Origin: Saccharum officinarum
Lineage: Eukaryota; Streptophyta; Magnoliopsida; Poales; Poaceae
NCBI GenBank assembly: GCA_020631735.1
Contig: CM036231.1
Span: forward strand, 2,631,831 to 2,695,830
Direction of reading: 5' to 3'
Length of the DNA: 64,000 nucleotides
The notes under the pieces are model-generated. The model did no database searches, was not told the DNA's origin, and saw nothing but the letters and a program-made list of their open reading frames with translations. A program made the translations under genes and the position numbers. This document shows, one piece after another, positions 33,860 through 44,335 of this stretch; the first letter of the stretch is position 1, and each line of letters begins with the position of its first letter.

Positions 33860-36054
33860 ACCGAGTAGCGACTTGCCGGTTGTCACAGCGTTGTCTACGC
33901 TACCACGGCTTCTGTCACCTCGCCAAGGACTCCAAGCGGCCCAAGCGTTCTGCGAGGTCGATGGCGAAGGGTGGAGACTTGCCACGACACACTCTGGGGC
34001 AACACCCCACCGGCCTCGCCTCGCAACGGTCCACCGTGCTCAAACGGGGTTGCGCAGGGTGTCGCGGGGGGTGCCGGGGGATTTTTGACGACGACGCTAC
34101 TGTAAGTGCAATCAAGACTTATTATGGGTTTTGGCGTTGATGACCACCAAATTAGAGAACTAATGAGATTTATCGAGATGACAAGCAGTGAATTAAAAAA
34201 TAAGAATGATGTACAGGTTGCAGGTGCCCCCAATTACAAAAGATGGCTGGACTTAACTCAAGAATGTTTAAATTTCTTTATGTTTTAAATTTGAGTTAGG
34301 AAATGCCATACTATTAAAGGGGACTCGAGGACAATTGGTCAACTGTGCAACTAGATGCTCAAAATCCTAGAATAACATTCTCATACCCAGCCAAAAATCT
34401 CCTGATACTTTTTGTTTTGGCTAGGGCGGCAGTGCCACCCATAAACGACCGTTGGGCCCTAAGGGGTATTTATACCACCAGGCCCGGGCCACAACGGTCA
34501 TCTTCTTCCTCTGTCGATTCATTTCGAGAACAGACAGACTAGAGCTCACTCTCTCTCCTTCCATTGTTGCTCCTCCATCCCTCGAACAAATCCTTGATTC
34601 CAACCATCAAAACTTGAGAGAAAAGGCAGCAAAACTCGATTGGAGAGCAGATCCACTGATTCCCAAAGTCTAAGAGCATTTAGTTCACATTTGGCCGGTG
34701 GTTCTAGGGTTTGTTACTCTTGAAGCTTGCTCCTAGCCAGCTAGGCGTCGCCCTTGAGCTTGTCAACTCGTGTGGCGGCCTTGAGAGGTTTGTAACCTCA
34801 TTCTCGAAGCTAAGAAATCACCCCTCATCTCAAGAGTTCATTCTCTTGATTTGAGACCGAGGGTAGGGCAAGCCTTTGTGGCAAGCCTAAGCCTTTTGTG
34901 CCTTCCTTAACAACGTGAACTTAGGCAAACCTTGGTGGTGAGCTGAACCACGGGATAAATCTTTGTGTCTTGTGTGTTCTTGCTGATTCTTATTCTTGCT
35001 TAACTGTTTTTAGGGTTTGTGAGCTCGATCTTCTCTTACTCTAGGGTTCTGTGGTATCCGATCTTCGAGCTGGACTTTATCTTTATATTTCAAGACTGTG
35101 TAGCTCATAGATTCAGTTTACTATCTGTGAAATCTCTTTTCTGACTGAGCTTTATCCGTAGGCCGGCAATGCTGCCCTGTCTACTGACATAATTTGGAGT
35201 TGAATTTTTACAAGTCTATTCACCCCCCCCCTCTAGGCCTCCTTAACCTTCCAGGAGATCCTACAGCTAGCGCCGCCGAAGTAAGCCGGCGAGGGACACC
35301 GACTTGGCTGCGTCGGCCGACCACTCTGACAACAATGTCGTCTCTGTTGCTGCACACTACTTCCCCGAGCCATGACACGTTGTTGTTGGAGCTGTGCGCG
35401 AGCATGGGCCTTCGGCGTGGGTCGACCCAATGCTGGAGGAGCTCGTCGCCTCGCTCGTCGTGAGCCGGCCAGCTGGAGCACCGGCGACTGGGTGCCCGTC
35501 GGCTCTGGCGACTGCCTCCTAGGAGGCTGAAGCATCGTTGGTGGACACCCGTTCTCCGGCGATGACTGCCTAGGGGACGACGGACTCGCCTCTGTCGTCA
35601 CGCCACGCGGGAGTGACAGGCCAACAATGTGGATGCCATCACTCCAGACGCAGCCACCCCTGCTCGCCGGACGATCGTGCCTGCGATGGACGACGTCAAC
35701 TGCACCCCTTTGCCTCAAGCGACCTCGGCAGATAGGTGCCTTAAGTGCTTCACCGAGCAAGTTACAAAGGCGAGACAACCACCATTTCTCGAGCTGCCTA
35801 GAGATGAGGCGGCCCTCGGCGGACGTGCACCGCCCTCGCTCCCCAAGCGAAGTAGACAGATAGCGGCACAGGCCACAGCTCATATCCCGATAGCCAAACG
35901 AGGTGAGTATCTTGTCACGAAGCTAGGGCATAGGTCTAAGCTTTTATGTAATTCTTTATTGACCTCCTAGAGCGTCCGAAGACGTGTTGTATCGAACTTT
36001 TTCTCTGCCTTAATCTAAGACGTGCAAATCTTTTGTGTGGTCAAGAAAAAAAAC
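33860..36054 (+). mobile_element. LINE-like fragment split by a solo LTR
   Basis: The left piece (to 34100) encodes a degenerate zinc knuckle (RCLRYHGFCHLAKDS, about 33884-33930), as in LINE ORF1-like proteins. The right piece (from 35266) encodes RDEAALGGRAPPSLPKRSRQ then IAAQATAHIPIAKRGEY, the same C-terminal pattern as at 6790-6950. The tail cttaatctaagacgtgcaaatctttt...aagaaaaaaaa ends near 36054. Frames are broken in several places. The left boundary is uncertain. Confidence 0.55.
34101..35265 (+). mobile_element. Copia (SIRE/Maximus-type) solo LTR, 1165 bp
   Basis: Starts TGTAAGTGCAATCAAGAC with the typical gttttggcgttgatgaccac, and ends ctattcaccccccccc...GATCCTACA. Flanks GCTAC (34096-34100) and GCTAG (35266-35270) match at 4 of 5 positions. 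No internal region is present, so it arose by recombination between two LTRs. A TATA-like ggtatttatacc is at about 34464. Confidence 0.72.
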
Positions 36055-36394
36055 ATGTCCTGTCGTGTGTTTCTGTCGATTTAGGGCCTCCTAGTGACGC
36101 AAGAAATTTATAAGAACCGTGTTGAACAGTTTGATGCATTCTTTACCTTGCAAATTAAGTTGGATTCGGCCGGAGAAATAAGGAGCAGGACTGGGTCATC
36201 TTAATTTTGGCCTGCTTGCAAGCCGCTCGGCACTTCTTAAGCTCTGATTGGTTCGTCTCTCCACCAAACATCTTTGGACCAATATTGACCATTTGACCGG
36301 TGATCATCGCCTGTTGCACGATACGCTTCTTTTGTTTTCTTTACAGTACTTATCGAGTGTGCTAACTTAGTGGACCATCTTTTTGACTAAACTA
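36055..36394. other. Intergenic stretch, nothing seen
   Basis: No frame, repeat end or RNA gene is recognised between the LINE tail and the next MITE. Confidence 0.4.
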
Positions 36395-36635
36395 GGGTCA
36401 CGTTTAGATTGCGAAAAGTTTTTGAAAAAGTACTGCAGCACTTTTTCGTTTGTATTTGACAAACTTTGTCCAATCATGGATTAACTAGGTTCAAAAGATT
36501 CATCTCGACATTTACAAACAAACTGTGTAATTAGTTTTTTTTACCTACATTTAGTGCTCCATATATATACCGGCATATGCGATGTGACAGGGAATTTTGA
36601 AAACTTTTTGCATTTTGGTGTCATCTAGACATGGC
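36395..36635. mobile_element. Tourist-like MITE, 241 bp
   Basis: Starts GGGTCACGTTTAGATTGC and ends CATCTAGACATGGC, flanked by CTA (36392-36394 and 36636-36638). It has the family core in inverted orientation. Confidence 0.8.
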
Positions 36636-36804
36636 CTAGAGAGAAGACCCCCTGGTAAATGATGTTGAGATGTTTCCTCATCGTAAAGCTATATGCAGCC
36701 ATGACATTTACTCGTAGCTAGGGGCGGGCATATATTTCTTTCAAGAGTTCCAGGCGATAAAAACGTGGGCAGTGAACAGGGTGTCTCCTCTTTAGATACT
36801 AAAA

Positions 36805-37022
36805 GGCCTAAAAAAATTTACACAGTACCTGTCACATCGAATCTTTGGATACGAGCATTAAATATAGGTAAAAAATAACTAATTGTATAGTTTGTCTGTA
36901 AATGTCGAGATGAATCTTTGGAGCTTAGTTAGTTTATGATTGGACAAATTTTACCAAATAACAACAACAACAAATGTTACAGGAACTTTTCTTCAAAAAA
37001 ATTTTGGATCTAAACACGCTCA
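36805..37022. mobile_element. Tourist-like MITE, left end decayed
   Basis: Family core (attaaatataggtaaaaaat and gtttatgattggacaa), right end ggatctaaacacgctc. The left terminal repeat is degraded (ggcctaaaaaaat). Confidence 0.65.
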
Positions 37023-37246
37023 TTATATTTATTCCCTGCACCATACATGAACACAGTTATTTATCGATTTATGTGCACTAGTCCGGGTTGTTGAAACCAC
37101 ACTCACTGACTCGCACTTCCACCACCACACCGGTCAGACCAAGTTTAATAAGATAGCAGCTATCAACTAAGCCAAATCAATAATATATTAGCATAAGGTC
37201 AGTCTCAGAGCTTCGTGTCTCAGTTTCTAAGAATCTAATGTATTAG

Positions 37247-37522
37247 TAGGGATGAAAACGGATCGGATACGGACGGATATCACTGATATCGTATTTGTTT
37301 TCGTATTTATGTCCGGATTCGGATTCGAATACGGATAGTATAAAAAATGACGGATAGGATACGATTGGATATCGACATCATAAATATGTGATTTAAATAT
37401 TCGGATACGGATACGGTATCGGATGTTAAATATCCGGACTCGGATACGGACGGATTAAAACCCCTCTAAACGGATTCGGTCTCAAATACGGTCGGAAAAT
37501 ATCCGTACCGTTTTCATCCCTG
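37247..37522. mobile_element. hAT-type MITE, 276 bp, copy 2
   Basis: Ends TAGGGATGAAAACGG and CCGTTTTCATCCCTG, flanked by a perfect 8-bp duplication TGTATTAG (37239-37246 and 37523-37530). It is a reversed copy of 32970-33245. Confidence 0.93.
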
Positions 37523-37608
37523 TGTATTAGAAAGAGCGTGGACAAGTTTGATACATCCTATAAAACTCATTTCATCATATTAAACTTTTATCATCTCTTT
37601 TCCGCTCT

Positions 37609-37706
37609 ATTCGCTTGAGCTTATCAGCCAGCCATTCAGTAGTGTTTTTCTCTCACAACAAAGTAGCGAATAGTACTTTCAGTCATGGCTTATCAGCCAA
37701 GCGAAC
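37609..37706. repeat. Short fold-back repeat
   Basis: Left arm attcgcttgagcttatcagcc mirrored by ggcttatcagccaagcgaa. This is a very small MITE-like element; related ends occur at about 3645, 37963 and 42187. No duplication was fixed. Confidence 0.6.
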
Positions 37707-38394
37707 AAGCTCTTCATCTATACTATATCATGTCAACTTATTTAATGTCTATAAAACTCCATTAAGACTAGGCTAATAGACAAGTCATACAATAACTCTC
37801 GATCTTCTAGTTGGACTGGCTGCAAAACCGCTCAAAGTGTCACATACTTCCTTAACTCTTGATCAGCGGACATACGTCGCAGACCACGCATCCATAAATT
37901 TCCTGTCAATGCTTGGGCCACAGATAAACTTTTCCATCTAGCCAATTTGAAACATAGCCCTATTCGCTTGAGCTACTTTTCAGCCTTAAAACATTGTTTT
38001 CTTCTCACAACATTTTAGCATAAGCATCAGCATACGCCTAATTTCAGCATAAGCATAAGGCGCAGTTTGCTTTGGTCATTTCCAGCCAGCCGTTGTCATG
38101 CCAAAAATTTGCACGCATAAATAGTTATGTTTCTATAGGAGTTGTGTTGATGTTGAATCATGTCCAAGGCCCGTCAAAATCCCGCCACTTTAGCCACAGC
38201 CACCGTAAGCGCAATGCTCTATTGAATTTTTGAAGATCCTTGGTTCCAAAGCCTCCTAAAACTTTTGAGCGACAGGTTCTCCTCCAATTGACCAGGCAAG
38301 GCCATGACCTCCTGGTGGAAAGGAAATTTCTTCGAATTTCTCCTCTAGCTTTGGTGCATGCATGCAGTCAACCGAGTCAAGAATTTCATACTTG

Positions 38395-38400
38395 CACGTG
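38395..38400. promoter_or_regulatory. G-box in BAHD promoter
   Basis: CACGTG within the 12-base palindrome TTGCACGTGCAA, about 90 bp upstream of the TATA box of the BAHD gene. Bound by bZIP or bHLH factors in other plant promoters; a role here is inferred. Confidence 0.5.
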
Positions 38401-38484
38401 CAAAAATGGCGCGCCCTTCTACTAACATACCCAGCCGGCCATCCACCAACCCCTGCGGACGTACACGGCTTCTTCAGCCCTTCC

Positions 38485-38494
38485 TATATATAAA
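38485..38494 (+). promoter_or_regulatory. TATA box of BAHD gene
   Basis: TATATATAAA about 185 bp before the start codon, leaving a leader of about 150 bases. Confidence 0.75.
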
Positions 38495-38678
38495 CCGTCG
38501 CAGAAGCCACCATCCCAACCCCACATCACAATTCACAACAGAGCAGCGGAACAAGAGAAAGGCAGAAAAGCCAGGAAGCAGCACGCACCGCATCACCAGC
38601 TAGGTAGCTCTAGCTAGGGCAAACAATACAAATACAATCCACCGTCGTCGTCAGCCAAGAGCCGCGGCGTAGTAGCGG

Positions 38679-39983
38679 ATGGCAATGGTGGAGCTGTTGA
38701 CGACGGAGCTGGTCGTCCCGGCCGAGGAGACCCCGGCGGGCGCCGTCTGGCTGTCCAACCTCGACCTGGCGGCGCGCCGCGGGTACACGCCCACGGTCTA
38801 CTTCTACCGCACGAACAACCAGCCGGAGTTCTTCGAGGCCGACGACGTCAAGGACAGCCTCGCCCGGGCGCTGGTGGCGTTCTACCCGCTGGCCGGCCGC
38901 CTCGGTCTCGACGCCGCCACCGGGCGCGTCCAGATCGACTGCACGGGCGAGGGCGCGGTGTTCGTGACGGCGCGGTCGGAGTACGCGCTGGACGACCTGC
39001 TGAACGAGTTCGTGCCGTGCGACGAGATGCGCGACCTGCTGGTTCCCGCCACGCCCGCGCCCAACCCGCCGTGCCCGCTGCTGTTCGCGCAGGTCACCCG
39101 CCTGCGCTGCGGCGGCGTCGTGCTCGGCCTCGCCCTGCACCACTCGGTCGTGGACGCCCGCAGCGCCGCGCACTTCGTGGAGACGTGGGCCAGCATCGCC
39201 CGCGGCGGCGGCGACGGCACCGACGCGCCCCTGCCGCCGTGCTTCGACCACAGGCTCCTGAGAGCGCGTCCCCCGGCGACGCGCGCGGTGGCGTACGACC
39301 ACCCGGAGTACAAGCCCGAGCCGGCGCCGGAGCACGCGGTGGCCGCGGGTTCCGCCTACGCGAGCGCCATCATCACGCTGAGCAAGTCCCAGGTGACGGC
39401 GCTCAAGGCGCGGTGCGCGGGCGCGTCCACGTTCCGCGCCGTGGTGGCGCTGGTGTGGCAGTGCGCGTGCCGCGCGCGGTCGCTCCCCTCCGACGCCGAG
39501 ACGCGGCTCTTCTCGATGGTGGACATGCGCGCGCGCCTGGCGCCGCCTCTGCCGCCGGGGTACTTCGGCAACGCGGTGATCCGCACGTCGGCGCTGGCCA
39601 CGGTCGGGGAAGTGGTGGGGAACCCCGTGGGGTACGCGGCGCGGCGCGCGCTGGCGGCGACGAGCCAGGGCGACGACTACGCGCGGTCGCTGGTGGACTA
39701 CCTGGAAGGCGTGGACGCCATGAACCTGCCCCGGAGCGGCATCTCGCGCGCGCACCTGCGCGCCATCAGCTGGATGGGGATGTCGCTGCACGACTCCGAC
39801 TTCGGGTGGGGCGCGCCCGTGTTCATGGGTCCCGCCCTCATGTACTACAGCGGCTTCGTGTACGTGATGCAGGCGCCCGGGAAGGAGGGTGCCGTCGCGC
39901 TTGCGCTGTCGCTGGAGCCCGAGAGCATGCCCGAGTTCAGGAAGGTGTTCGCCCAGGAGCTCGCGAGCCTCCAGACGATATGA
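38679..39983 (+). CDS. BAHD acyltransferase, hydroxycinnamoyl-transferase-like
   Basis: A 434-residue, intronless member of the BAHD family, cytosolic enzymes that move an acyl group from a CoA thioester to an alcohol or amine. The catalytic HxxxD is HSVVD (His155, Asp159), the YFGN motif is at 295-298 and the structural DFGWG is at 374-378. Length and motif spacing are normal, so the enzyme should be active. The N-terminus and the HHSVVDA and [11 protein letters not shown] context fit the clade of hydroxycinnamoyl transferases (HCT, and agmatine, tryptamine or putrescine types). Donor and acceptor cannot be told from sequence. I chose the first Met; a second at 38685 is also possible. Codons are strongly GC-biased at the third position, usual for intronless grass genes. 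No related gene lies nearby. Confidence 0.93.
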   Translation: MAMVELLTTELVVPAEETPAGAVWLSNLDLAARRGYTPTVYFYRTNNQPEFFEADDVKDSLARALVAFYPLAGRLGLDAATGRVQIDCTGEGAVFVTARSEYALDDLLNEFVPCDEMRDLLVPATPAPNPPCPLLFAQVTRLRCGGVVLGLALHHSVVDARSAAHFVETWASIARGGGDGTDAPLPPCFDHRLLRARPPATRAVAYDHPEYKPEPAPEHAVAAGSAYASAIITLSKSQVTALKARCAGASTFRAVVALVWQCACRARSLPSDAETRLFSMVDMRARLAPPLPPGYFGNAVIRTSALATVGEVVGNPVGYAARRALAATSQGDDYARSLVDYLEGVDAMNLPRSGISRAHLRAISWMGMSLHDSDFGWGAPVFMGPALMYYSGFVYVMQAPGKEGAVALALSLEPESMPEFRKVFAQELASLQTI

Positions 39984-40339
39984 TGTATGTACTCAAGAAT
40001 CCAGACGGCACGCCAACGTAACCGTGTGCATGCGTCGTACAGTACTACGTACTACTAATGAGGGGGGTTGGTAGGAGGTGTATGTGTAGTTGTGTACAGT
40101 ACACACCTGCCTGACCATCAGACACCTACCGTACTACCGTTGCCTCTATTACCTCAGGTGACCTGGAGTCCTTGTTGATCGTCTGTTGGTTAGTTGCAGA
40201 TATACGCAATTCCGATACAACCAAATTTGGAAAGCGCGTGCCGAAAATAAATGCAAAGCTAAAGCTTTTGCTTGATACTGGTTCAAGAAAAAAATCCTAA
40301 TAGCAGATAATTTACAAAAAAAAAAGAGAGAGAGGATCT

Positions 40340-40820
40340 TGTGCCATGGACCCTAGGAACCGGCTTGCACATATCCCTCTTATGCCCATTCGCCAAGGCT
40401 GTGTGGAACCAGGTTCTGACATGGGAGCATTTCGACACACAACTCGCTCAATTTGTACCAGACCCTCTGCACATGGATGACTGGTGGGACAAAGCCGCAC
40501 AAAAGGTGCCCAAAAATCCAATAAAAGGCGCTTCAACGGAATAGCGATCTACACCATATGGAACATTTTGAAAGAAAGGAATAAGCGAGTTTTTAACAAC
40601 ACTTCAGAGCCAACAAAGCAGGTGCCTCAAGAGTTAGGGAGGATATCGTGCAAAGCAAGCCAATGTAGAGAGGGGGTAAAGCCCATTTAGTGAGTTTCAC
40701 GATTTTTCTTCTTGCCGCTTTTGTTCTGCCTAGGAGGGCACGCTGTTACTCTTATACATAAAACTCTCTTTTCCTTCTCTTAATTGAAGGGCACAGCTCC
40801 TACCGTTACATTAAAAAAAA
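40340..40820 (+). mobile_element. 3' fragment of a LINE (end of reverse-transcriptase ORF)
   Basis: Encodes the C-terminal zf-RVT-like part of a plant LINE ORF2: HISLLCPFAKAVWNQVLTW at about 40370, then IAIYTIWNILKERNKRVFNN in another frame from about 40540. A frameshift lies at about 40510-40540. It ends in a short A tail near 40818 (cattaaaaaaaact). It is 5'-truncated, as most LINE copies are. Confidence 0.75.
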
Positions 40821-40859
40821 CTAATTTTGAAACGTGGGGATTTTATTGAAATCGTACAT

Positions 40860-41320
40860 AAATTAATTCATTTTTAGAAAAAAACATAAAAAAAAAAGAA
40901 TTTCTGCATTTCAAAGGAGGCACTTATAAAATTATTTATATTTATAATATCAAATAAGTATAGTTAGAATCATCATAGAATATAATTATACTTATCTAAT
41001 CTCACTCTCTTTTTTATAAACTTGACGACCAAACTATATGTGATTTGACTAAAGACGGAACTAAAGATGCATTTTTTCAAGACGGAAAGAATAAGTGATG
41101 AATGTGCTCACGGATAGGATTAAAATGTGGCCAACTCCACCCTGCCTTGATTTCAATCTACTCGTACTTTTCTAGGATTTTGCGCGCTGCTTAGTTCATT
41201 TTGAATCTCAGTGATACAATCACAATCTAATCGATAATACTAGTGATCATCCATAATAGTTAATAGACCATTATAACGTATTAGCAGGAGTTGTTGATAA
41301 CCAAAGTTAGATCAACACCG
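40860..41320 (+). repeat. Inverted duplicate, left copy
   Basis: Reverse complement of 52205-52700 with clear divergence. Shared blocks include gtgatgaatgtgctcacg, ccaactccaccctgcc and agcaggagttgttga. The family is unknown; part of it looks Stowaway-like (cttatctaat, gtttgactaaagac). Confidence 0.8.
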
Positions 41321-41555
41321 GCAGTAGTGGATCTAGAAATGGAACAGGTGGAGCGGGGAGGGGCGCTAAATAATAAAAGGCTAGAAATGGTACTCGCATA
41401 GGGCCTATCATGTGATTAGTGCCTAACATCATCATGCGTACCGAAAGTGTTCACTCGTTTCGAATCAAGCAAATGGCCGTGGAAATAGAATTAGGCATTT
41501 TGGACCAAGAGTCAAAAAAAAAATAATGGTACCTACCCTACGTAATGTACACGCT

Positions 41556-41875
41556 TTTTTTTTTTTGCTGAGACCTAGTTACATACGCACGCAGACACGC
41601 TCACATGCATGAGCGCACACTCACCCCTCCCTATGAGCACCTCCGAAAAACTGAGTTGCACCGGTAAATCTTGAGATTGACGAAGTCACCAAAGGTGCCT
41701 CGTTGTCGACGGACACGTCGCCTACCATTGAAAGAATAACGCGGTTAAATCCCAGAATAAATTCAAAAAAATACGAGCACTCGTGTCACGTTGAGGACTT
41801 AAACTTGGGTAGACAAATTCTACCATAAGAAACTCAACTAAGTGAGCTACGCTCAGTTAGCGGCTGCTAATGCTT
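41556..41875 (-). mobile_element. tRNA-derived SINE, minus strand
   Basis: On the minus strand a tRNA-like head (gagcgtagctcacttagttg) comes first, then a degenerate B box (GTTTAAGTCC). The conserved body follows (agattgacgaagtcacc on the plus strand) and the copy ends with a 12-base A tail (plus-strand T run at 41557-41568). Common grass SINE type; the exact family is not assigned. Confidence 0.65.
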
Positions 41876-42575
41876 TTACTGAAAATGTTTACAAATTTTA
41901 TTTTGTTGCCAAGCGATGCAAGGAAGGTATACATATAACCGCATAGGAAAACAAGATGACCTGCATGGTAGCAATGCAAGGTCAATAAAAAAAATTACAC
42001 ACTGTATCAATTGCTACTAACTATTGTTCCTATATACCGCCCATGCTTATATTTATATGTTTCATGTTCGTCTGAATTATTCAAACGCATGAGTAGTGCT
42101 AGTGGTGAGTGACTTGTTCTTTAATCTCTTTCTTTCTTTTACTGAATCTTGGCCGGAAGCTGCCGGCCGGACTGAATATATATGCTATCGCCCTGTTCAC
42201 CGGATGGTGGTCGGTACTGGTACTGATGCTGATACTAATTTATTATAAGAGAAATACTACTAAATGGCTGGCTGATTTTGGCTGATAAATGGAAACGAAC
42301 ATGTATGTATGAATATGTGTGCTTGGTGTGCACGTTTGGCGTCGATGGGAGCGTTATTAAACAAGAGGGGTTTCCTGTGGTGTAACATGTGTGGTTTCGG
42401 TTCCGCTGGCCTGCATATAAAAAAAATGCGTGCGATGTGCTTCCGAGAAATGGTGGGACACTGTTTGGTGTGGAAACGAAGACAACAGCGGCAAAGCAAG
42501 AGGGAGAAGAATAACGAATATAGACGGACGATGCATACTCTGTTGTACATGTATTATACCTCCGACCCGTCCAAA
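41876..42575. other. Intergenic stretch with one fold-back remnant
   Basis: At about 42187-42300 is a fold-back-like remnant (ccctgttcaccgg...tggctgataaatggaaacgaacatg). The overlapping frames at 42260-42615 have no recognisable content. Confidence 0.4.
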
Positions 42576-43242
42576 AAATATAATTCTAACTTTATCCTTA
42601 GTTAAGCTATTCTAAATTTAACCAAATAACATATATAACTCCAAATAGGAATTATTATCATAAATACATGTACTTTTTTATTATAAATTTGGTCAATTTG
42701 AGAAACGTTGACCTATGACTATGCTAGAGTTTTAGATTCTTTTAGAACAAAGATGTAGGCTCTGTTTGGTTCTTTACCCCAATGTGCCACAGTACAAGTC
42801 TGGCTCCGTCAAAATTGTGGCGAGCAAATACGGCGCTAGACATTTGGCGAGCTTCCCTTCGCTTTTGTACATGCATGCCGGCTAATAAACAAGTCTGGCA
42901 CGCCACACCTCCCGCGAGATGCAAACAACAGCCTTAATTTCTGTGGAAATATGGTCGTTGGATGACTTTTCAGTTGCCTAGAAAATAGCAATCCCATATA
43001 TTTTTTTTCCAGCAAGATGCTAACTACTCATATGTGCTTGTTTTTTATGTAGATAGAATCATACAACTTCCAGAGCTGTTTTTGAACTGAACCTAGGGAA
43101 GAGCTCTATCAAACTTTTTGTTAATAATGAAGTGATTGTATGGTAATTTTTTTTTGAATTGATTATCTAAAATGAACTAGCTAGAGAGGTTCAGTAAAAA
43201 AAATGAACTAGAAAGGCCGGAAGCTTAACATACTAACTTCTC
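42576..43242. other. Intergenic stretch with half a Stowaway-like MITE
   Basis: 42556-42760 resembles one arm of a Stowaway element (cctccgacccgtccaaaaaat). 42768-42935 starts like a MITE (ggctctgtttggttc), but no partner end was found. Confidence 0.35.
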
Positions 43243-43257
43243 GTGTGTGTGTGTGTG

Positions 43258-43309
<52 letters not shown>
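43243..43309. repeat. Compound microsatellite (TG)n(TA)n
   Basis: About 8 TG units followed by about 25 TA units with one interruption (tatatgtata). Confidence 0.95.
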
Positions 43310-43314
<5 letters not shown>

Positions 43315-44007
43315 TATTATGTATCTAGCCACACGTATCTAAGTGTATAACAAAAATTATATACGAAGAAAAGTCAAAATGATCTATAATTTGAAATACG
43401 GGATGTATAAGAATCATTTTATGCTACCTAACCACTTGTTTACAGGAATCATCAGTTCCCGCAAATTAAGAATCTAGAGCAGCTAAATCGAGTGCTAAAG
43501 TGCACCAAATTAGTAAGAATCATGGTGCATTATTACCCCGCGATCCTGCATCCGCAGTGAGTACTAAAGTGAAACGACGAATGCAGAAAATGAATGAGAA
43601 CCACATCACTCAAAGTCACTTTTATATTTGTCAGAAAAGAAATCGGAACGTGTATCATATAAGTAAGGGGGAAAAAAGGCGATTAAAATTTGACCCTCTA
43701 GTCATGTGCAGAACTTAGCTAGTGCAGCGTCGTATTCGCTTTGTCTCTCTTCGGCATCATGGTTGGGTTGGTGTCTTGTTGTGACCGTGTGAGTCAGTCA
43801 ATAGGCAACTTAATGCTAACTGCGTGCTGTCTAGATCACACACGTACTACGCGCCACGCCGCTACTGACCAGTGACCAGGCCAGCAGCCGGGCCGGCCCC
43901 GACCTGCCCGGCACCAAACCCCATGGACTTGAGAGACGCAGACCTTGGAATTTTGGCGCACACGCGTGGACGTAGCCTTTGTCTTGTTACAATTACAGGA
44001 TACTCGA
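43310..44007. other. Intergenic stretch, no gene supported
   Basis: The frame at 43500-43718 has no recognisable domain. Nothing else is seen. Confidence 0.4.
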
Positions 44008-44335
44008 GGTGGTGTTTAAATCATGAAGCTAAAGTATAGGAACGTCAAGGGTGTTATATAGGAGTGTTTGATAATAATAATAAAATAAATTATACAAGTT
44101 CTTATTAATCCGCGAGATGAATTTATTAAGTCTAATTAATCTGTCATTAGCACATGTTTACTGTAGCACCACATTATCAAATCATGGACTAATCAGGCTT
44201 AAAAATTTTGTCTCGCAAAATAATCGTAATCTGTGCAATTAGTTATTTTTAGCCTATATTTAATACTCTATGCATGTATCTAAACATATGATGTGATAGG
44301 GACCAAACTTTAGGGGGCGAACCTGAACAAACCCC
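44008..44335. mobile_element. Fold-back MITE, about 330 bp
   Basis: Same type as 7397-7739: the left arm has ccgcgagatgaatttattaag and taattaatctgtcattag, and the right arm has ctaatcaggcttaaaaattttg and ctcgcaaaataat. Ends are approximate. Confidence 0.65.

Noticed and set aside
35233..35883. 216-residue minus-strand frame
   Set aside because: Lies opposite the LINE-like fragment, which has a recognisable pattern on the plus strand; no domain in the minus frame.
38610..40021. Long frames overlapping the BAHD gene: 393 residues on the minus strand (38610-39791) and 334 residues in another plus-strand frame (39017-40021)
   Set aside because: They mirror the GC-rich BAHD gene, are rich in Arg/Ala/Gly/His, and show no motif. 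The BAHD frame has every family motif.
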